A stretch of DNA of 64,000 nucleotides from Thiotrichaceae bacterium (GTDB lineage: Bacteria; Pseudomonadota; Gammaproteobacteria; Beggiatoales; Beggiatoaceae): contig JAQTYU010000003.1 of the NCBI GenBank assembly GCA_028688145.1, positions 62,001 through 126,000 on the forward strand. The letters run 5' to 3'. Position 1 is the first letter of the stretch; each line of letters starts with the position of its first letter. This document shows, piece after piece, positions 1 to 11,084 of the stretch. The translations under genes and the position numbers were made by a program. A model generated the notes under the pieces. It was not told where the DNA came from, searched no databases, and worked only from the letters and a program-made list of their open reading frames with translations.

Positions 1-36
1 TCCAACCAGTTGGGTTACGTTGTCAGCAATTTTCAT
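1..36 (-). CDS. Cysteine synthase, N-terminal fragment at window edge
   Basis: Only the first twelve codons lie in the window, reading MKIADNVTQLVG leftward from an ATG at 36. This matches the typical opening of PLP-dependent cysteine synthases of the CysK/CysM type, where a similar stretch is followed by the GNTPLV motif; that motif would fall just outside the window. If correct, the enzyme makes cysteine from O-acetylserine and sulfide. The ribosome-binding site is weak (AAAGG about 13 bases upstream). Too little sequence is visible to separate cysK from cysM or cystathionine beta-synthase-like proteins. Confidence 0.6.
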   Translation of the reverse strand, partial: MKIADNVTQLVG

Positions 37-207
37 TTTTTATAATGCCTTTAAAAATAGGGATTCGATAAAATTTTTAGGGGATAAGTTTTAAACTCAT
101 CCGCTAATATAACCCAACTCGGCTTTTTAGCATAAGAACGAATTTGTCGTGGAATAAGCAATTTTTTTATGAGGGGGGAAAATGTATGTATCGTTCAAGG
201 ATGTTCA

Positions 208-240
208 AGGACTGGCAGTCCTTTGAGAACTGTCAGTCCT
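208..240. repeat. Double-palindrome element, copy 1
   Basis: The arm AGGACTGGCAGTCCT at 208-222 is itself a palindrome around GGC. It is followed at 226-240 by a near-complementary arm that differs from the perfect complement at two positions, one of which keeps a G-U pair. A better-preserved copy lies at 9498-9530. It sits in the gap between the left-edge gene and the 3' end of the aldolase gene, where it could act as a transcription stop; nothing else was recognised between 37 and 267. Confidence 0.7.
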
Positions 241-267
241 AAACTGCAAGCCAACTTAAAACAATAA

Positions 268-834
268 TTAAACCGAAGGCACAGACCCCGCCAATTTCGC
301 CAACCATGCGGTTTTCGCAGACAGTTCTAAAGAACAGCTCCATTTATAAGCAAGATTTAAAGAACGAGCTTGTGCATAAACCCCATGACCGCGCACCACA
401 CAAATCGGATAGCTTGCAAGACAATCCGCCACTTTAGCGGGCGCATCTTGTAAATAACGCGCATACTCCACCGTGAGCACGGGTACTTTTGGAAAATAAT
501 AATTGCCTTCAAAATCAATAGGAATAAAGTCCTCACCCGACAAAGTCATTGCCACACTGTGCGCCCCGTGGCTGTGTAATACAGCTTGTGCTTCGGGATT
601 TTGACGATACACACTCAAATGCAAAGCTGTGTCTAATGAAGCTCCTTGTGGGGGTAATTCATTCAAATTGCAGCGAATTAAATCAGCCGCTTGCAAAATA
701 TCCGCACTCGCCCCCGTGGGCGTGACCCAAACGCTGTCCCCATCACGCACCGACGCATTGCCACTGTGTGAATCATTCAAACCATAGTGACGTAACCATC
801 GATAATATTGCACTAATTCTTCAGTTAATTGCAT
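268..834 (-). CDS. Class II aldolase/adducin family protein
   Basis: 188 residues. The fold is suggested by the phosphate-binding SGNASVR segment near the N-terminus, a zinc-binding HSHGAH motif mid-protein, and a further metal histidine in VRGHGVYA near the C-terminus. Family members are zinc-dependent aldolases (such as L-fuculose-phosphate aldolase), decarboxylases or dehydratases acting on short sugar phosphates; the substrate cannot be read from sequence. The ATG at 834 was chosen because AAGGAG lies eight bases upstream; a longer frame reaching 966 has no such site and its extra 44 residues do not look like the family. It is divergent from the next gene and seems monocistronic. Confidence 0.8.
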   Translation of the reverse strand: MQLTEELVQYYRWLRHYGLNDSHSGNASVRDGDSVWVTPTGASADILQAADLIRCNLNELPPQGASLDTALHLSVYRQNPEAQAVLHSHGAHSVAMTLSGEDFIPIDFEGNYYFPKVPVLTVEYARYLQDAPAKVADCLASYPICVVRGHGVYAQARSLNLAYKWSCSLELSAKTAWLAKLAGSVPSV

Positions 835-1027
835 GTTATCAGCTCCTTTTTGAAAAAATAGCCTGTCAAATTCGCAAGCCCCGCATAAATGCGTTACAAG
901 TTTTCGATAAATCGGTAAACTAACAGAAATAGGCATGTTAAAGACAGCCCTCAAAAACAGACACACGATCTATTACCACGTTGTTATTATGGACAGCGTA
1001 TCTTACCTGCCAAAAGGACAAAACATC

Positions 1028-1300
1028 ATGAAAATTCACTTTGACATCGAAGCCACCCCTCAAGAATTGCGCAATTTTTTTGGATTACCTGACGTAGAAC
1101 CTTTACAACAGGAAATGCTTGAAGTCATTCGTAAAAATATGTCATCAGGCGTAGTGGGTTTTGACCCATTAACGGTGATGAAGCCTTTCTTACCCGAGCA
1201 AATGCAATCGATTAGCGGCTTACAAAAAGCAATGTGGCAAGCGATTATGGGCAATGCAAAACCACAATCGGCTGATAAAGATAAGAAAGAAACCAAATAG
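1028..1300 (+). CDS. Small conserved protein (DUF6489-like)
   Basis: 90 residues, opening MKIHFDIEATPQELRNFFGL and ending in a lysine-rich tail. The pattern (short beta strand, then the F-x-G-L-P-D-V motif, then amphipathic helices) resembles the small proteobacterial family I know as DUF6489, whose function is unknown. The start at 1028 is supported by AAAAGGA nine bases upstream; a longer reading frame from 935 overlaps the divergent aldolase promoter region and looks spurious. The stop is 16 bases before holA, so the two are probably co-transcribed. Family assignment is from memory of the motif, not a search. Confidence 0.65.
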   Translation: MKIHFDIEATPQELRNFFGLPDVEPLQQEMLEVIRKNMSSGVVGFDPLTVMKPFLPEQMQSISGLQKAMWQAIMGNAKPQSADKDKKETK

Positions 1301-1316
1301 TTCAACGAGATAACGC

Positions 1317-2339
1317 ATGAGAGTCAAATCGACACAACTCGCACAACATTTACAGCGCGGCTTATCGCCTGCCTATTTGCTGACAGGCGATGAGCCTTTG
1401 CAAATTATGGAATGTAGCGACACCCTGCGCAAAACCGCCCGCGAGCAAGGTTTCACCGAGCGCACGGTGCTTAGCGTGGAAGCCAATTTTGATTGGAGTG
1501 CGTTACAAGAAGCCACTCAAACCTTATCCCTGTTCGCCAGCAAGCAATTAATCGAAATTCGTTTGGGCAATAAAAGCATCAGCGAAGCGGGCACTAAATT
1601 GCTCATCGAATATTTTGCCCATATTTCAGAAAGCACCTGTTTACTCATCATTGCGGATAAATTAGATTCTGCCAAACAGAAAACTAAGTGGTTTTCACTG
1701 CTCGAAGAAAAAGCGGTAGTCATTAATGTCGCGCCCTTAGAATTGGCAGAATTGCCCACCTGGATTACCCAACGCCTTAGCCTGCAAGGGCTACGTGCCA
1801 CCCCTGACGCAATCACCATGATTGCTGAACGCGCCGAAGGACATTTATTAGCCTGCGCCCAAGAGATTGAAAAACTAGGCTTGTTATATCCCAAAGATCA
1901 AGTTTTAGATACGCAGCATATTTTAGAAGCGGTCACCGACAGTGCGCGTTTTGAAATTTTTGCGTGGGTAGATATTGTGCTCAGCGGCGATGTTGCGCGC
2001 AGTGTGCGTCAATTGCGTGGTTTGCGTGCGGAAGGTTTAGAGCCGATTTTGATTGTGTGGGCTTTGGATCGAGAATTACGCACGCTTGCTCAAGTTTCCT
2101 ACGCCTTGCAACAAAAGCAAAGTGTGGATCATATTTGTAGAACCTATCGCATTTGGCAACAGCGCAAGTCTTTAATTTTTCAAGCGGTGAAACGCCATCC
2201 TTTAGCAACTTGGCAGAATTTTTTGCAACAAACCTTAGAATTAGATCGTTTGGTAAAAGGCGCAAGTCGGGGAAATATTTGGGATGCTTTGCAAAAGTTG
2301 GCGGTGCAAGTGGCTGGGGTGCGGTTGTTGAATCATTAA
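1317..2339 (+). CDS. holA: DNA polymerase III subunit delta
   Basis: 340 residues, the normal length for HolA. It shows the family pattern: an N-terminal PAYLLTGDEPLQIMEC segment that corresponds to the degenerate ATPase loop of delta, a central region with the LLEEKAVVINVAPLE strand and W-I-x-x-R-L helix, and the C-terminal collar domain. Delta opens the beta sliding clamp within the clamp loader. In most gammaproteobacteria holA follows lptE and leuS; here it follows only a small unknown protein, so that gene order has been lost. No competing identity is likely. Confidence 0.93.
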   Translation: MRVKSTQLAQHLQRGLSPAYLLTGDEPLQIMECSDTLRKTAREQGFTERTVLSVEANFDWSALQEATQTLSLFASKQLIEIRLGNKSISEAGTKLLIEYFAHISESTCLLIIADKLDSAKQKTKWFSLLEEKAVVINVAPLELAELPTWITQRLSLQGLRATPDAITMIAERAEGHLLACAQEIEKLGLLYPKDQVLDTQHILEAVTDSARFEIFAWVDIVLSGDVARSVRQLRGLRAEGLEPILIVWALDRELRTLAQVSYALQQKQSVDHICRTYRIWQQRKSLIFQAVKRHPLATWQNFLQQTLELDRLVKGASRGNIWDALQKLAVQVAGVRLLNH

Positions 2340-2787
2340 AAGCCGACTGAATACTAGAAGAGAGCCTGAAATGCTGACCCGCCCTAAATTGCAAAGTTAC
2401 TCATATTGTTAAGAACGGAAACACCCATTCAGACAACTATAAATATAGTCAATATTTTGTAAACTTTGACAAATTAAACAGGTATTTTATGCTGATTTTT
2501 GAGGGATTAGGGAATCAGGCTTAAAAGAACACTCTGCTGCCTTGATGAACTGGTAAGGCAAGACAGCAGCGTGTGATTGCTTATCCCATTCTTACTGCGG
2601 AATTAAGTATAGGAAAAATAAAACTTCTTTACTTTAATTTAGGTTAAGTTTTCGCAAGATTTTTGGAGCTTTAAAATTAAATTCTGAAAAAGTGACACTT
2701 GTAATAATACTAAAACCTTAGAATTTGTAGAATGCGATAACGCGAATTATTTTGTTTGCAAAATTACCGCATCCCACAAGTTTTAAT
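2340..2787. other. Intergenic region between convergent holA and pheS
   Basis: About 450 bases without a convincing gene. One interrupted hairpin is present: CTGCTG-CCTT at 2534-2543 pairs with AAGG (2555-2558) and CAGCAG (2564-2569), leaving a five-base bulge. It lacks a following T-run, so it is not a clear intrinsic terminator. Much of the rest is AT-rich. No repeat family from elsewhere in the window was recognised here. Confidence 0.5.
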
Positions 2788-4201
<1,414 letters not shown>

Positions 4202-7200
4202 ATGAATCAGCGTAAATATTTACTCATTAGCATGGTTTTGATTTTAGGCGTGGTCTACGCTCTATTAACCTACAGTTTTATTAAACGTTTAGAATACAAC
4301 CGTGCAGTCCAAGATTTTCATGATTTAACCCAAGCACGTACGCAGTATCTCGAAAACTCACTGCGTGACAGTATCAAGATTATGGAGTCCGTCACCGCTT
4401 TTTTTGACACCTTACCTGAAGTCAGTCGCAGTCAATTCCGCAGTTTTATTTTTCCACAAATCTCACGACACAATGATATTGCCGCTTTTTTATGGGTTCC
4501 CGCTGTCCATGATGGCGATCGTCTCTATTATGAAGATACGGGGAATACACTCTATTCTGACTTTAAACTGAATATTTTAGACATGGCAGGCAATTTCAAT
4601 ACTGCCCCCAATAAAAGCGAGTATTACCCGATTTTTTATGTCGAACCGCTAGAAGGCAATGAAAATATTCTGGGCTTAGATATTTCATCTCACCCCGCCA
4701 GTTTCGATACGATGCAAAAGGCGCGCGACCTCGGCATTTTACAAAGTACCCCGATCATTGCACTCAGTTCATTGGGTTTCAGAAGTCAGAATACGGGCGT
4801 GTTGCTGTATCAACCCATTTATAAAGCAGGACAAGCCACCCACACCTTCGTACATCGTCGTCAAAATTTGCAGGGCTTCATTGTCGGTATTTTGAAAATG
4901 AACAGTATTTTTAGGCTTGCATTTCGAGAACTGCAAGAACAAATGTTGGCAAATATCCGTATTATTGATGAAAATGCCCCCGAGTTTCATAACGTGGTGT
5001 ACGACTATAAAACCCAGGAACAAGGTGAAACTGCTTATGAAATTAATGATCAACAAAAAATTTATCTTGCAGGACGCACATGGAACATTAGTTTTACCAG
5101 CTATCGCACTTATTTGGATTTAAATTGGTTATCGCTGAGTGTGATGCTCGGCATTTTGCTGATTACCTTTCTGCTGGTGTTATATCTGATTAATTCCATT
5201 CACAGCATTATTGCGGAAACCGAGAGTTTAGAACGGGTTAAGGCAGATGAAAGCCTGCGCGAAAGTGAGGAAAAATATCGGGTGTTATTTAAATTACTCC
5301 CCGTGGGCATCATGATTACAGGGGCAGACGGACGTGTTTTAGAAACCAATCAAAGCTCGGAAAAAATACTGAAAGTCTCGGTTGCCGAGCAATTACGCCG
5401 CAAATATTTTGATTGGAAAATTTACGATGCAGCGGGCAATGCGCTCGCTCTCGAACAAAGTCCCTTATGGCGTGCTTTAAAACAACATGAACTCATTTCC
5501 AACCAAGAAATCGGCATTGAAACCCCGCAGGGCGATATTGTGTGGTTAAGCATGTCGGCGGTGAGTATTCCGATAAGACGCTACGGAGTTGCCATTGTCT
5601 ATGTTGATATTACCCAACGCCGCACGATTGAAAAAGCCCTGCTACGCGCCAAAGAAGCCGCTGAAATCGCCAATCAAGCAAAAGGCGACTTTTTAGCCAA
5701 TATGAGCCATGAAATTCGCACACCTATGAATGGGGTGATTGGCACCACTGAATTATTATTTAACACGCCCTTAAATGCACAACAACATGAATATGTACAT
5801 ATTATTGCGCACTCAACCCAATCGCTACTGAGTTTGCTGCACGATATTTTAGACTTTTCTAAGATTGAGGCAGGGAAACTGAGTTTAGAACCTGAACCCT
5901 TTGATTTTGAAGCGATGCTGTATGACATCGCACAATTTTTCAACGTGAATGCTTACCGCAATAAAGTTGAAATTTTTGTGCAATGTCCCGCTCTCACCCA
6001 TTTATTAATCGGTGATATGGGACGAATTCGTCAAATCTTGGTCAATTTGGTGGGCAACGCCGTCAAATTTACCCCCCAAGGTTATATTTTGCTGCAAGTG
6101 TCAGTGTACCGTGTGCATACCGAACAATTACATTTACAAATTGAAGTCACTGACACAGGTATCGGCATTGATCCCAATTATCTAGAACATATTTTTGAAA
6201 AATTCACCCAAGCTGATACCTCGACCACGCGCAGTTTTGGGGGTACGGGTTTAGGGCTAAGCATTAGTCGTCAATTGATTGAATTAATGGGCGGAAGTAT
6301 CAGTGTGCGCAGTGCCTTAGAACAAGGCTCGACTTTCAGTATTGAATTAACACTAGCCTTGGGGGAAGAGCTGCCTGCCTTGCCGCAAGAAGTGGCGTTT
6401 AAACAAGCCCCAGTATTGTTAATTGGCTGCAATGCCTTAAGTCAAAGTATCGTCGCGCAACAATTACGTGATTTTGGAATGCCTTGTGACACTTTAAGCA
6501 GCTTGCAGCAAGCGGTGGTGCACATACAAACCAGTAAAAATTTGCCCGCGTATTGGTTGATTATGATTAATTGCTTATCGCTGGAGGCGGATATTTATCA
6601 CTTGGTAGAACAATTAAAAGTGTTACCCATGTTTAATAAAAGCCTGTGTGTTTTATTGTCCTCAATTCCTGAAACTGAGCGACAACAGGATTTAAAAAAG
6701 GCAGGATTTTCCGCACTGTTATTAAAACCGCTGTCCCGTAAAATGCTTTATGAGCATTTGGTAAAACTACATCAAGCTTGGCTCACCGAACAAACGCCCG
6801 CATGGATTAATTTAACCCATCCGTATGCCTCGATAAAACCTGCGGCAGCATTGAGAAAGCAGAAGGTGTTATTGGTTGAAGATAATGAAACCAATCGTTT
6901 TGTGGCAACGGACATGCTGAAAGTTTTAGGCTGCGAAGTTGATATTGCCCATGATGGTTGTGAAGCACTCGAGGCGGTGGCACGTCAAAAATATGCCGTG
7001 ATTTTTATGGATAATCAAATGCCAAAAATGGACGGTTTGGAAGCCACACGGCGCATTCGTGCCCAAATGTCTTTAAATACACTGACTCCCATTGTTGCGG
7101 TCACTGCCAACGCAATGCAGGGCGATGCCGAACACTGTCTTGAAGCGGGTATGAATGATTATTTAGCTAAACCCTTCTCACTCAAACAATTACAAGCCAT

Positions 7201-7699
7201 GTTGCTCAAATATGTCAACGTGGACAACTCGATAAATCCTGCGCCTATGATTCCCAAGCCAACGCCGCCCGCAAGTGTGGCTGACTTGCCAGAATCGACA
7301 ACTGGTCAAACCGTCGACTTGAGTAATTTGGAAAGCGTCCCGCGTTTTGAAAAACGGGTCATTCAAGAAATGGGTTTGACGAGTGTGAAAAGCCTTGCGC
7401 GGATTGTGGAACTGTTTTTAGAAAACACGCCCACCCGTTTTCAGGGATTAGAAACGCAACTGACGGCAATGGACAGCTCAGAAAAATGGATGGAAACGCG
7501 TTTATTGTTTCACTCGCTGAAAGGCAGTGCGCGTTTGGTCGGGGCATTGCGTTTTGGAGAATTGGCGTATGCAGGAGAGCTTGCAGCACAACAACATGAT
7601 GATGCTTTAGGTTTAAGCTTACTGCCACGTTTACGCGAAGAGTTCACACAATTGAAGGCTGAATGGGATTTGATTGATTGGTCGAAGTTTCTGGGGTGA
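4202..7699 (+). CDS. Membrane hybrid sensor histidine kinase (CHASE-PAS-HisKA-HATPase-REC-HPt)
   Basis: 1165 residues from ATG 4202 (a TTG at 4181 would add seven). Order: transmembrane helix near 6-27, a periplasmic CHASE-like region to about 300, a second membrane helix near 305-333, PAS near 355-475, phospho-acceptor histidine in [10 protein letters not shown] (about 503), ATPase boxes N (about 618), DTGIG (about 650) and GGTGLGLS (about 680), a degenerate receiver-like segment (about 735-860) lacking the acceptor Asp, a full receiver with [11 protein letters not shown] (Asp about 937), and an HPt domain with [10 protein letters not shown] (His about 1103). This is a complete internal phosphorelay. 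No response regulator lies beside it, so the output partner is elsewhere. Ligand unknown. Confidence 0.92.
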   Translation: MNQRKYLLISMVLILGVVYALLTYSFIKRLEYNRAVQDFHDLTQARTQYLENSLRDSIKIMESVTAFFDTLPEVSRSQFRSFIFPQISRHNDIAAFLWVPAVHDGDRLYYEDTGNTLYSDFKLNILDMAGNFNTAPNKSEYYPIFYVEPLEGNENILGLDISSHPASFDTMQKARDLGILQSTPIIALSSLGFRSQNTGVLLYQPIYKAGQATHTFVHRRQNLQGFIVGILKMNSIFRLAFRELQEQMLANIRIIDENAPEFHNVVYDYKTQEQGETAYEINDQQKIYLAGRTWNISFTSYRTYLDLNWLSLSVMLGILLITFLLVLYLINSIHSIIAETESLERVKADESLRESEEKYRVLFKLLPVGIMITGADGRVLETNQSSEKILKVSVAEQLRRKYFDWKIYDAAGNALALEQSPLWRALKQHELISNQEIGIETPQGDIVWLSMSAVSIPIRRYGVAIVYVDITQRRTIEKALLRAKEAAEIANQAKGDFLANMSHEIRTPMNGVIGTTELLFNTPLNAQQHEYVHIIAHSTQSLLSLLHDILDFSKIEAGKLSLEPEPFDFEAMLYDIAQFFNVNAYRNKVEIFVQCPALTHLLIGDMGRIRQILVNLVGNAVKFTPQGYILLQVSVYRVHTEQLHLQIEVTDTGIGIDPNYLEHIFEKFTQADTSTTRSFGGTGLGLSISRQLIELMGGSISVRSALEQGSTFSIELTLALGEELPALPQEVAFKQAPVLLIGCNALSQSIVAQQLRDFGMPCDTLSSLQQAVVHIQTSKNLPAYWLIMINCLSLEADIYHLVEQLKVLPMFNKSLCVLLSSIPETERQQDLKKAGFSALLLKPLSRKMLYEHLVKLHQAWLTEQTPAWINLTHPYASIKPAAALRKQKVLLVEDNETNRFVATDMLKVLGCEVDIAHDGCEALEAVARQKYAVIFMDNQMPKMDGLEATRRIRAQMSLNTLTPIVAVTANAMQGDAEHCLEAGMNDYLAKPFSLKQLQAMLLKYVNVDNSINPAPMIPKPTPPASVADLPESTTGQTVDLSNLESVPRFEKRVIQEMGLTSVKSLARIVELFLENTPTRFQGLETQLTAMDSSEKWMETRLLFHSLKGSARLVGALRFGELAYAGELAAQQHDDALGLSLLPRLREEFTQLKAEWDLIDWSKFLG

Positions 7700-7737
7700 T
7701 TTAGAGTTTCACTGTACTCTCAATCGCCCGCTGAAAA

Positions 7738-7755
7738 AGGCTTTAAAGAAAGCCT
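7738..7755 (+). terminator. Possible terminator of the histidine kinase gene
   Basis: A six-pair stem AGGCTT...AAGCCT with a six-base loop is followed by AAAATTTT, 38 bases after the kinase stop codon. The stem is short, so it may be a weak terminator. Confidence 0.4.
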
Positions 7756-7761
7756 AAAATT

Positions 7762-7813
7762 TTCTGAAGGGGATTTTAAAAGAGATAATCGGTGTCTGTA
7801 GTCCCCTTCAGAA
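7762..7813. repeat. Inverted repeat between convergent genes
   Basis: A perfect 12-base inverted repeat, TTCTGAAGGGGA at 7762-7773 and TCCCCTTCAGAA at 7802-7813, with a 28-base spacer. It lies between the convergent kinase and OsmC genes, and its GGGGA...TCCCC core resembles half of the family A elements seen elsewhere in this window. It could serve as a two-way terminator. Confidence 0.6.
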
Positions 7814-7828
7814 GATTCGGGGTTTTAT

Positions 7829-8275
7829 TCACACTTCCACAATCACTTCAGCTTTTACTGAATTACCCACAAAGCAACCACGGTGGGCGCGGGCATGTAA
7901 ATCAGCAAGTTCTGCGGCATCAGGTTGGGTTTCGCCTGCAAAAACTGTTTTAGGGTGCAGGAAGATTTTTGTGATAGCAAATTTACCTTCGCTATTTTTC
8001 TCTAAAACACCCACGGCATTATCATCATAAGAAACTAATTGTAAACGTTTCTTTGCTGCCACTGCCAAAAAAGTCAACATGTGACAACTGGCAACCGCAG
8101 AAACCAATAACTTTTCAGGATCGACATCTTCAGGATTACCCCCAAAATCAGGCGCGGCAGTCCCTCGCACTTGAACACCCCCCTCAAAGCCAATGTTGTG
8201 CGAACGATTATAAACCGTGGGGCTAAATCCTTGTGCGTCAACTTGCCATGCGATACTTGCACGATGTTCTGACAT
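7829..8275 (-). CDS. OsmC family peroxiredoxin-like protein
   Basis: 148 residues. The two family cysteines are present in VASCHMLTFL and HRGCFVGNSV, and the FGGNPEDVDPEKLLVSAVAS segment is typical. OsmC/Ohr proteins reduce organic hydroperoxides with paired cysteines in a domain-swapped dimer, protecting against oxidised lipids or thiols. A strong AGGAGG lies seven bases before the ATG at 8275. It is separate from the second OsmC-type protein at 23 kb and clearly a different subgroup. Specific substrate is not predictable. Confidence 0.88.
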   Translation of the reverse strand: MSEHRASIAWQVDAQGFSPTVYNRSHNIGFEGGVQVRGTAAPDFGGNPEDVDPEKLLVSAVASCHMLTFLAVAAKKRLQLVSYDDNAVGVLEKNSEGKFAITKIFLHPKTVFAGETQPDAAELADLHARAHRGCFVGNSVKAEVIVEV

Positions 8276-8351
8276 AAGTCCTCCTAGTGATTCGAGAGTA
8301 TTTCAGTATATTATCAAATACTAATATTATGCGGAACAACAAAATCCAAGA

Positions 8352-8675
8352 TCAAACAGACCATTCGTTATTGGTATCCGCAGGATTGTGACCATTGAGA
8401 TGTTGAGCGCACAGTGCCAATGCCTCTGTTTGAACAGCTTTCGGTAAGTGGCGCACGAATTCTTCAACTGGAACATGGCAAGGCTTTTCGCCTGATTCTA
8501 CCAAAGCGTGCAAGGCATGTTGTGAAACTGTTTGCCAATTTTCGGACAATGCTTTCAACCACTCCCATCCTAAATTAGAATAAAGTTTCGTCCACAAAAG
8601 TTGCTTTAGACAAGCTTCTTCATAAAGCTCGTTTAAACTTTGAGGGTCTTTGGGAAGAGTAGGATTGTGAGTCAT
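8352..8675 (-). CDS. Hypothetical protein, helical, 107 residues
   Basis: I do not recognise this protein. It is predicted to be mostly alpha-helical, rich in Leu, Trp and Glu, with no signal peptide, membrane helix or metal motif. The N-terminal half (LNELYEEACLKQLLWTKLY) is amphipathic; a phasin-like or small adaptor role is possible but not supported. It lies 76 bases upstream of the OsmC gene on the same strand, so they may share a transcript. The start has only a weak GCAGG-like site. A 7-base hairpin (ACCCTCA...TGAGGGT, 8757-8774) lies upstream. Confidence 0.6.
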   Translation of the reverse strand: MTHNPTLPKDPQSLNELYEEACLKQLLWTKLYSNLGWEWLKALSENWQTVSQHALHALVESGEKPCHVPVEEFVRHLPKAVQTEALALCAQHLNGHNPADTNNEWSV

Positions 8676-8866
8676 TTTAGAGTACCTGCTTTCGTAAAAA
8701 AATCAAGAGAATACGAACCAATCATCTGAGTGACTTGAAGTAAAATATTCCCAGTAAACCCTCAGCTTTGAGGGTGAGAATAATAACCGACTAATTCATG
8801 GCAGTAAAGCGAATTCTCACAATAAAAGATATTATTTATGTAATTTATTTCGCAATAGCTCTAAGC

Positions 8867-8904
8867 GCGATATATTCTCTGATTTATATCACTAAGTATA
8901 TCGC
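8867..8904. promoter_or_regulatory. Inverted repeat upstream of GNAT gene
   Basis: GCGATATA at 8867-8874 is matched by TATATCGC at 8897-8904, with a smaller palindrome TGATTTATATCA between the arms. It sits 58 bases before the acetyltransferase start and could be a regulator site. No regulator is identified. Confidence 0.35.
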
Positions 8905-8961
8905 AAAGAAATGTTTATGTTGTCAGTCTTCATACTAAAAATTTTACATAAGGAATTGTGC

Positions 8962-9486
8962 ATGACATTAGATAGTTTTCAACTTGCCACGGCAGCCGAT
9001 GTGGAGTTTCTAGCCGCGCTGATTAATGCGGCTTATCGCCCAGAAAATAGTAACACCGCTTGGACGCATGAATCTGCATTGGTGACGGGGGCGAGAATAA
9101 ATGCACGACAGCTACTTGAAATAATTTTAAAATCTGACACGGTGATTTTAATCGCAAGTGCTCAACAACAACGGCTTGCCTGTGTGCAAATTGAAAAAAA
9201 GCTGGGGCAATGCTGCTATATTGGTACCTTGGCGGTGAATCCCACAATGCAAATGGCGGGTCTTGGAAAACAAATATTGAATTATGCGGAACACTATGCG
9301 CGTACTCAATTTGGGGCGCAAAAATTGGTGATGAGTGTGCTAAGTGCGCGGGCTGAATTAATCGCCTTTTATTTGCGGCGGGGTTATCGACAAACGGGTG
9401 AATTATTAGAATATCCCATCACCTCAGGGGTGGGAATTCCTAAACAATCAGGCTTAAAACTTGAAGTTTTGGAAAAGTTGGCTTAG
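8962..9486 (+). CDS. GNAT family N-acetyltransferase
   Basis: 174 residues. The acetyl-CoA binding core is visible in IGTLAVNPTMQMAGLGKQIL (a slightly altered Q/R-x-x-G-x-G/A motif A), followed by the YARTQFGAQKLVMSVL strand-helix and a final FYLRRGYRQTGELLEYP motif B. Such enzymes acetylate amines of small molecules or protein N-termini; the substrate is unknown. Start at 8962 was preferred over 8911 because AAGGA lies seven bases upstream and the extra N-terminal residues do not match the family. It converges on the ArsR gene. Confidence 0.85.
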   Translation: MTLDSFQLATAADVEFLAALINAAYRPENSNTAWTHESALVTGARINARQLLEIILKSDTVILIASAQQQRLACVQIEKKLGQCCYIGTLAVNPTMQMAGLGKQILNYAEHYARTQFGAQKLVMSVLSARAELIAFYLRRGYRQTGELLEYPITSGVGIPKQSGLKLEVLEKLA

Positions 9487-9497
9487 TTTTAATTTCA

Positions 9498-9530
9498 AGG
9501 ACTGGCAGTCCTCACAGGACTGCCAGTCCT
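9498..9530. repeat. Double-palindrome element, copy 2
   Basis: AGGACTGGCAGTCCT, a three-base loop CAC, then its perfect complement AGGACTGCCAGTCCT. Each arm is also palindromic by itself, so the DNA or RNA can form one 15-pair hairpin or two small ones. It occupies the 52-base gap between the convergent GNAT and ArsR genes and probably terminates both. The related copy at 208-240 shows that this is a dispersed element. Confidence 0.8.
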
Positions 9531-9538
9531 AAAACGGC

Positions 9539-9847
9539 TTACAACTCATTTTCCATACGGGCTAAAAATGCTTTGATGACAACTTCATTGCGTTTGTAAA
9601 ACACCCATTGTCCAACACGTTGCGAGCAGACGAGATTCGCACGTTGTAAAATCGCAAGATAAGAAGAAATGGTAGATTGTGACAAACCTGCGCGTTCGTA
9701 AATCCGACCGACACACACGCCATTTTCCAAGCCGTGATCTTGAGATTGAAAATGCTTTTCTGGCTCTTTCAACCACATTAATATCTCGCGGCGCACAGGA
9801 TTTGACAGTGCTTTGATGATGTCATCAATATCCAATTCATTCTTCAC
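9539..9847 (-). CDS. ArsR-family winged-helix repressor
   Basis: 102 residues with the family pattern: N-terminal KALSNPVRREILMWL, recognition helix LSQSTISSYLAILQRANLV and wing RVGQWVFYKRN. Cysteines at about 45 and 74 could sense electrophiles or oxidants, but they are not in a classic metal site. It lies 55 bases downstream of the Old Yellow Enzyme gene on the same strand, which suggests that it controls this operon and itself; a matching palindrome lies upstream of the enzyme gene at 11085-11104. Electrophile sensing is inference from the neighbour. Confidence 0.87.
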   Translation of the reverse strand: MKNELDIDDIIKALSNPVRREILMWLKEPEKHFQSQDHGLENGVCVGRIYERAGLSQSTISSYLAILQRANLVCSQRVGQWVFYKRNEVVIKAFLARMENEL

Positions 9848-9902
9848 GGGTTACAAACCTCTTTTACTTAAACAATGCGTGCGCCATTTTACAGCGTTAC
9901 TG

Positions 9903-11033
9903 CTAAACCACCAGTGTTGCAAGTGCTTCAGAGCTGAAATTTTTGATAGTTTTGTAATCGCCTGCACGAACTTTTGCTGCCCAATCAGGTTCAGACAACA
10001 AAGCACGCCCCACGGCGACTAAATCAAACTTGTGCTGTTCCAAACGATCTGCCAGCGCACTCAATTGATCAAATTGCACTGTGGGATAATCGCGTCCTTG
10101 GAATTGTTCCAATGAGAATGCACGATCCAAACCAATACTGCCGACGGTAATCACAGGCTTATTAATTAAACGCTGCGTCCAAGTCGCTAAATTATCTTCA
10201 GAACCTGCAAATTCAGCTTCCCAAAAACGGCGCGTGCTCGCGTGAAACACATCAACCCCAGCATCTGCCAAGGGTTGTAATACTCGTTTCAATTCTTCAG
10301 GTGTATTTGCTAAACGCGCATTGTAATCACGTTGTTTCCATTGCGAGAAACGGAACACCACGGGGAAATCTTTACTGACCACTGAACGCACTGCTTTAAT
10401 AATTTCCACAGGGAAACGGGTACGATTTTCAATTGAACCGCCGTACTCATCAGTACGTTGATTCGTGCCTTCCCACAGGAAATTATCCAGCAAATATTCA
10501 TGTGCGCCGTGCAATTCAATCCCATCAAAACCCACTTTTTCCGCATCGCTGGCAGCCTTGGCAAAGGCTTCAACCACCGCATCAATGTCGGCTTTGCTCA
10601 TGGCTTTGACCACGACTTTCCCCTCTTCAAGCACTTCCATCGGACCATAACCGGGCACGCTGGGATCAGGTTCAGTGCCTGCACGTCGAATTAAACCCAC
10701 ATGCCACAATTGCGGAATAATTTTGCCGCCTGCTGCGTGCACTTCCTTTACCACATGTTCCCAACCCGCAAGGGCTTTTTCACCATAAAAAGCAGGTACT
10801 TGAGGATAGCCATTTGCGCCGGGATGATTGATATAAGTGCCTTCGGTAATAATCAAACCGATGCCCCCTTCTGCGCGGCGGCGATAATATTGCGCCACTT
10901 CTTCTGTGGGAATGCCGTTGGGAGATTGATTACGGGTCATTGGTGCCATCACCAGACGATTGCGTAATTGTTGTTGTCCAAAGGGAAAAGCTTGAAACAA
11001 GGTTGCGGCAAGACGTTCGGTCAGTGAATTCAT
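9903..11033 (-). CDS. Alkene reductase (Old Yellow Enzyme family)
   Basis: 376 residues, a full FMN-binding TIM barrel. Visible marks: N-terminal LVMAPMTRNQ, GLIITEGTYI, QLWHVGLIRR, the catalytic substrate-binding pair in GIELHGAHEYLLDNFL, and the phosphate-binding VGRALLSEPDW near the end. NemA-type enzymes use NADPH to reduce activated C=C bonds, nitro compounds and maleimides, often as a defence against reactive electrophiles. AAGGA precedes the ATG at 11033. It appears to be the first gene of a two-gene operon with the ArsR regulator. Confidence 0.92.
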   Translation of the reverse strand: MNSLTERLAATLFQAFPFGQQQLRNRLVMAPMTRNQSPNGIPTEEVAQYYRRRAEGGIGLIITEGTYINHPGANGYPQVPAFYGEKALAGWEHVVKEVHAAGGKIIPQLWHVGLIRRAGTEPDPSVPGYGPMEVLEEGKVVVKAMSKADIDAVVEAFAKAASDAEKVGFDGIELHGAHEYLLDNFLWEGTNQRTDEYGGSIENRTRFPVEIIKAVRSVVSKDFPVVFRFSQWKQRDYNARLANTPEELKRVLQPLADAGVDVFHASTRRFWEAEFAGSEDNLATWTQRLINKPVITVGSIGLDRAFSLEQFQGRDYPTVQFDQLSALADRLEQHKFDLVAVGRALLSEPDWAAKVRAGDYKTIKNFSSEALATLVV

Positions 11034-11084
11034 GATTTAATCCTTGAGCACGGGTTTAATAAATTTGTTTACAGGTATATTTAT

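Noticed and set aside
2534-2569. Interrupted hairpin as a terminator for holA or pheS
   Set aside because: It has a five-base bulge and no T-run on either side, and lies about 195 bases from holA and 220 from pheS.
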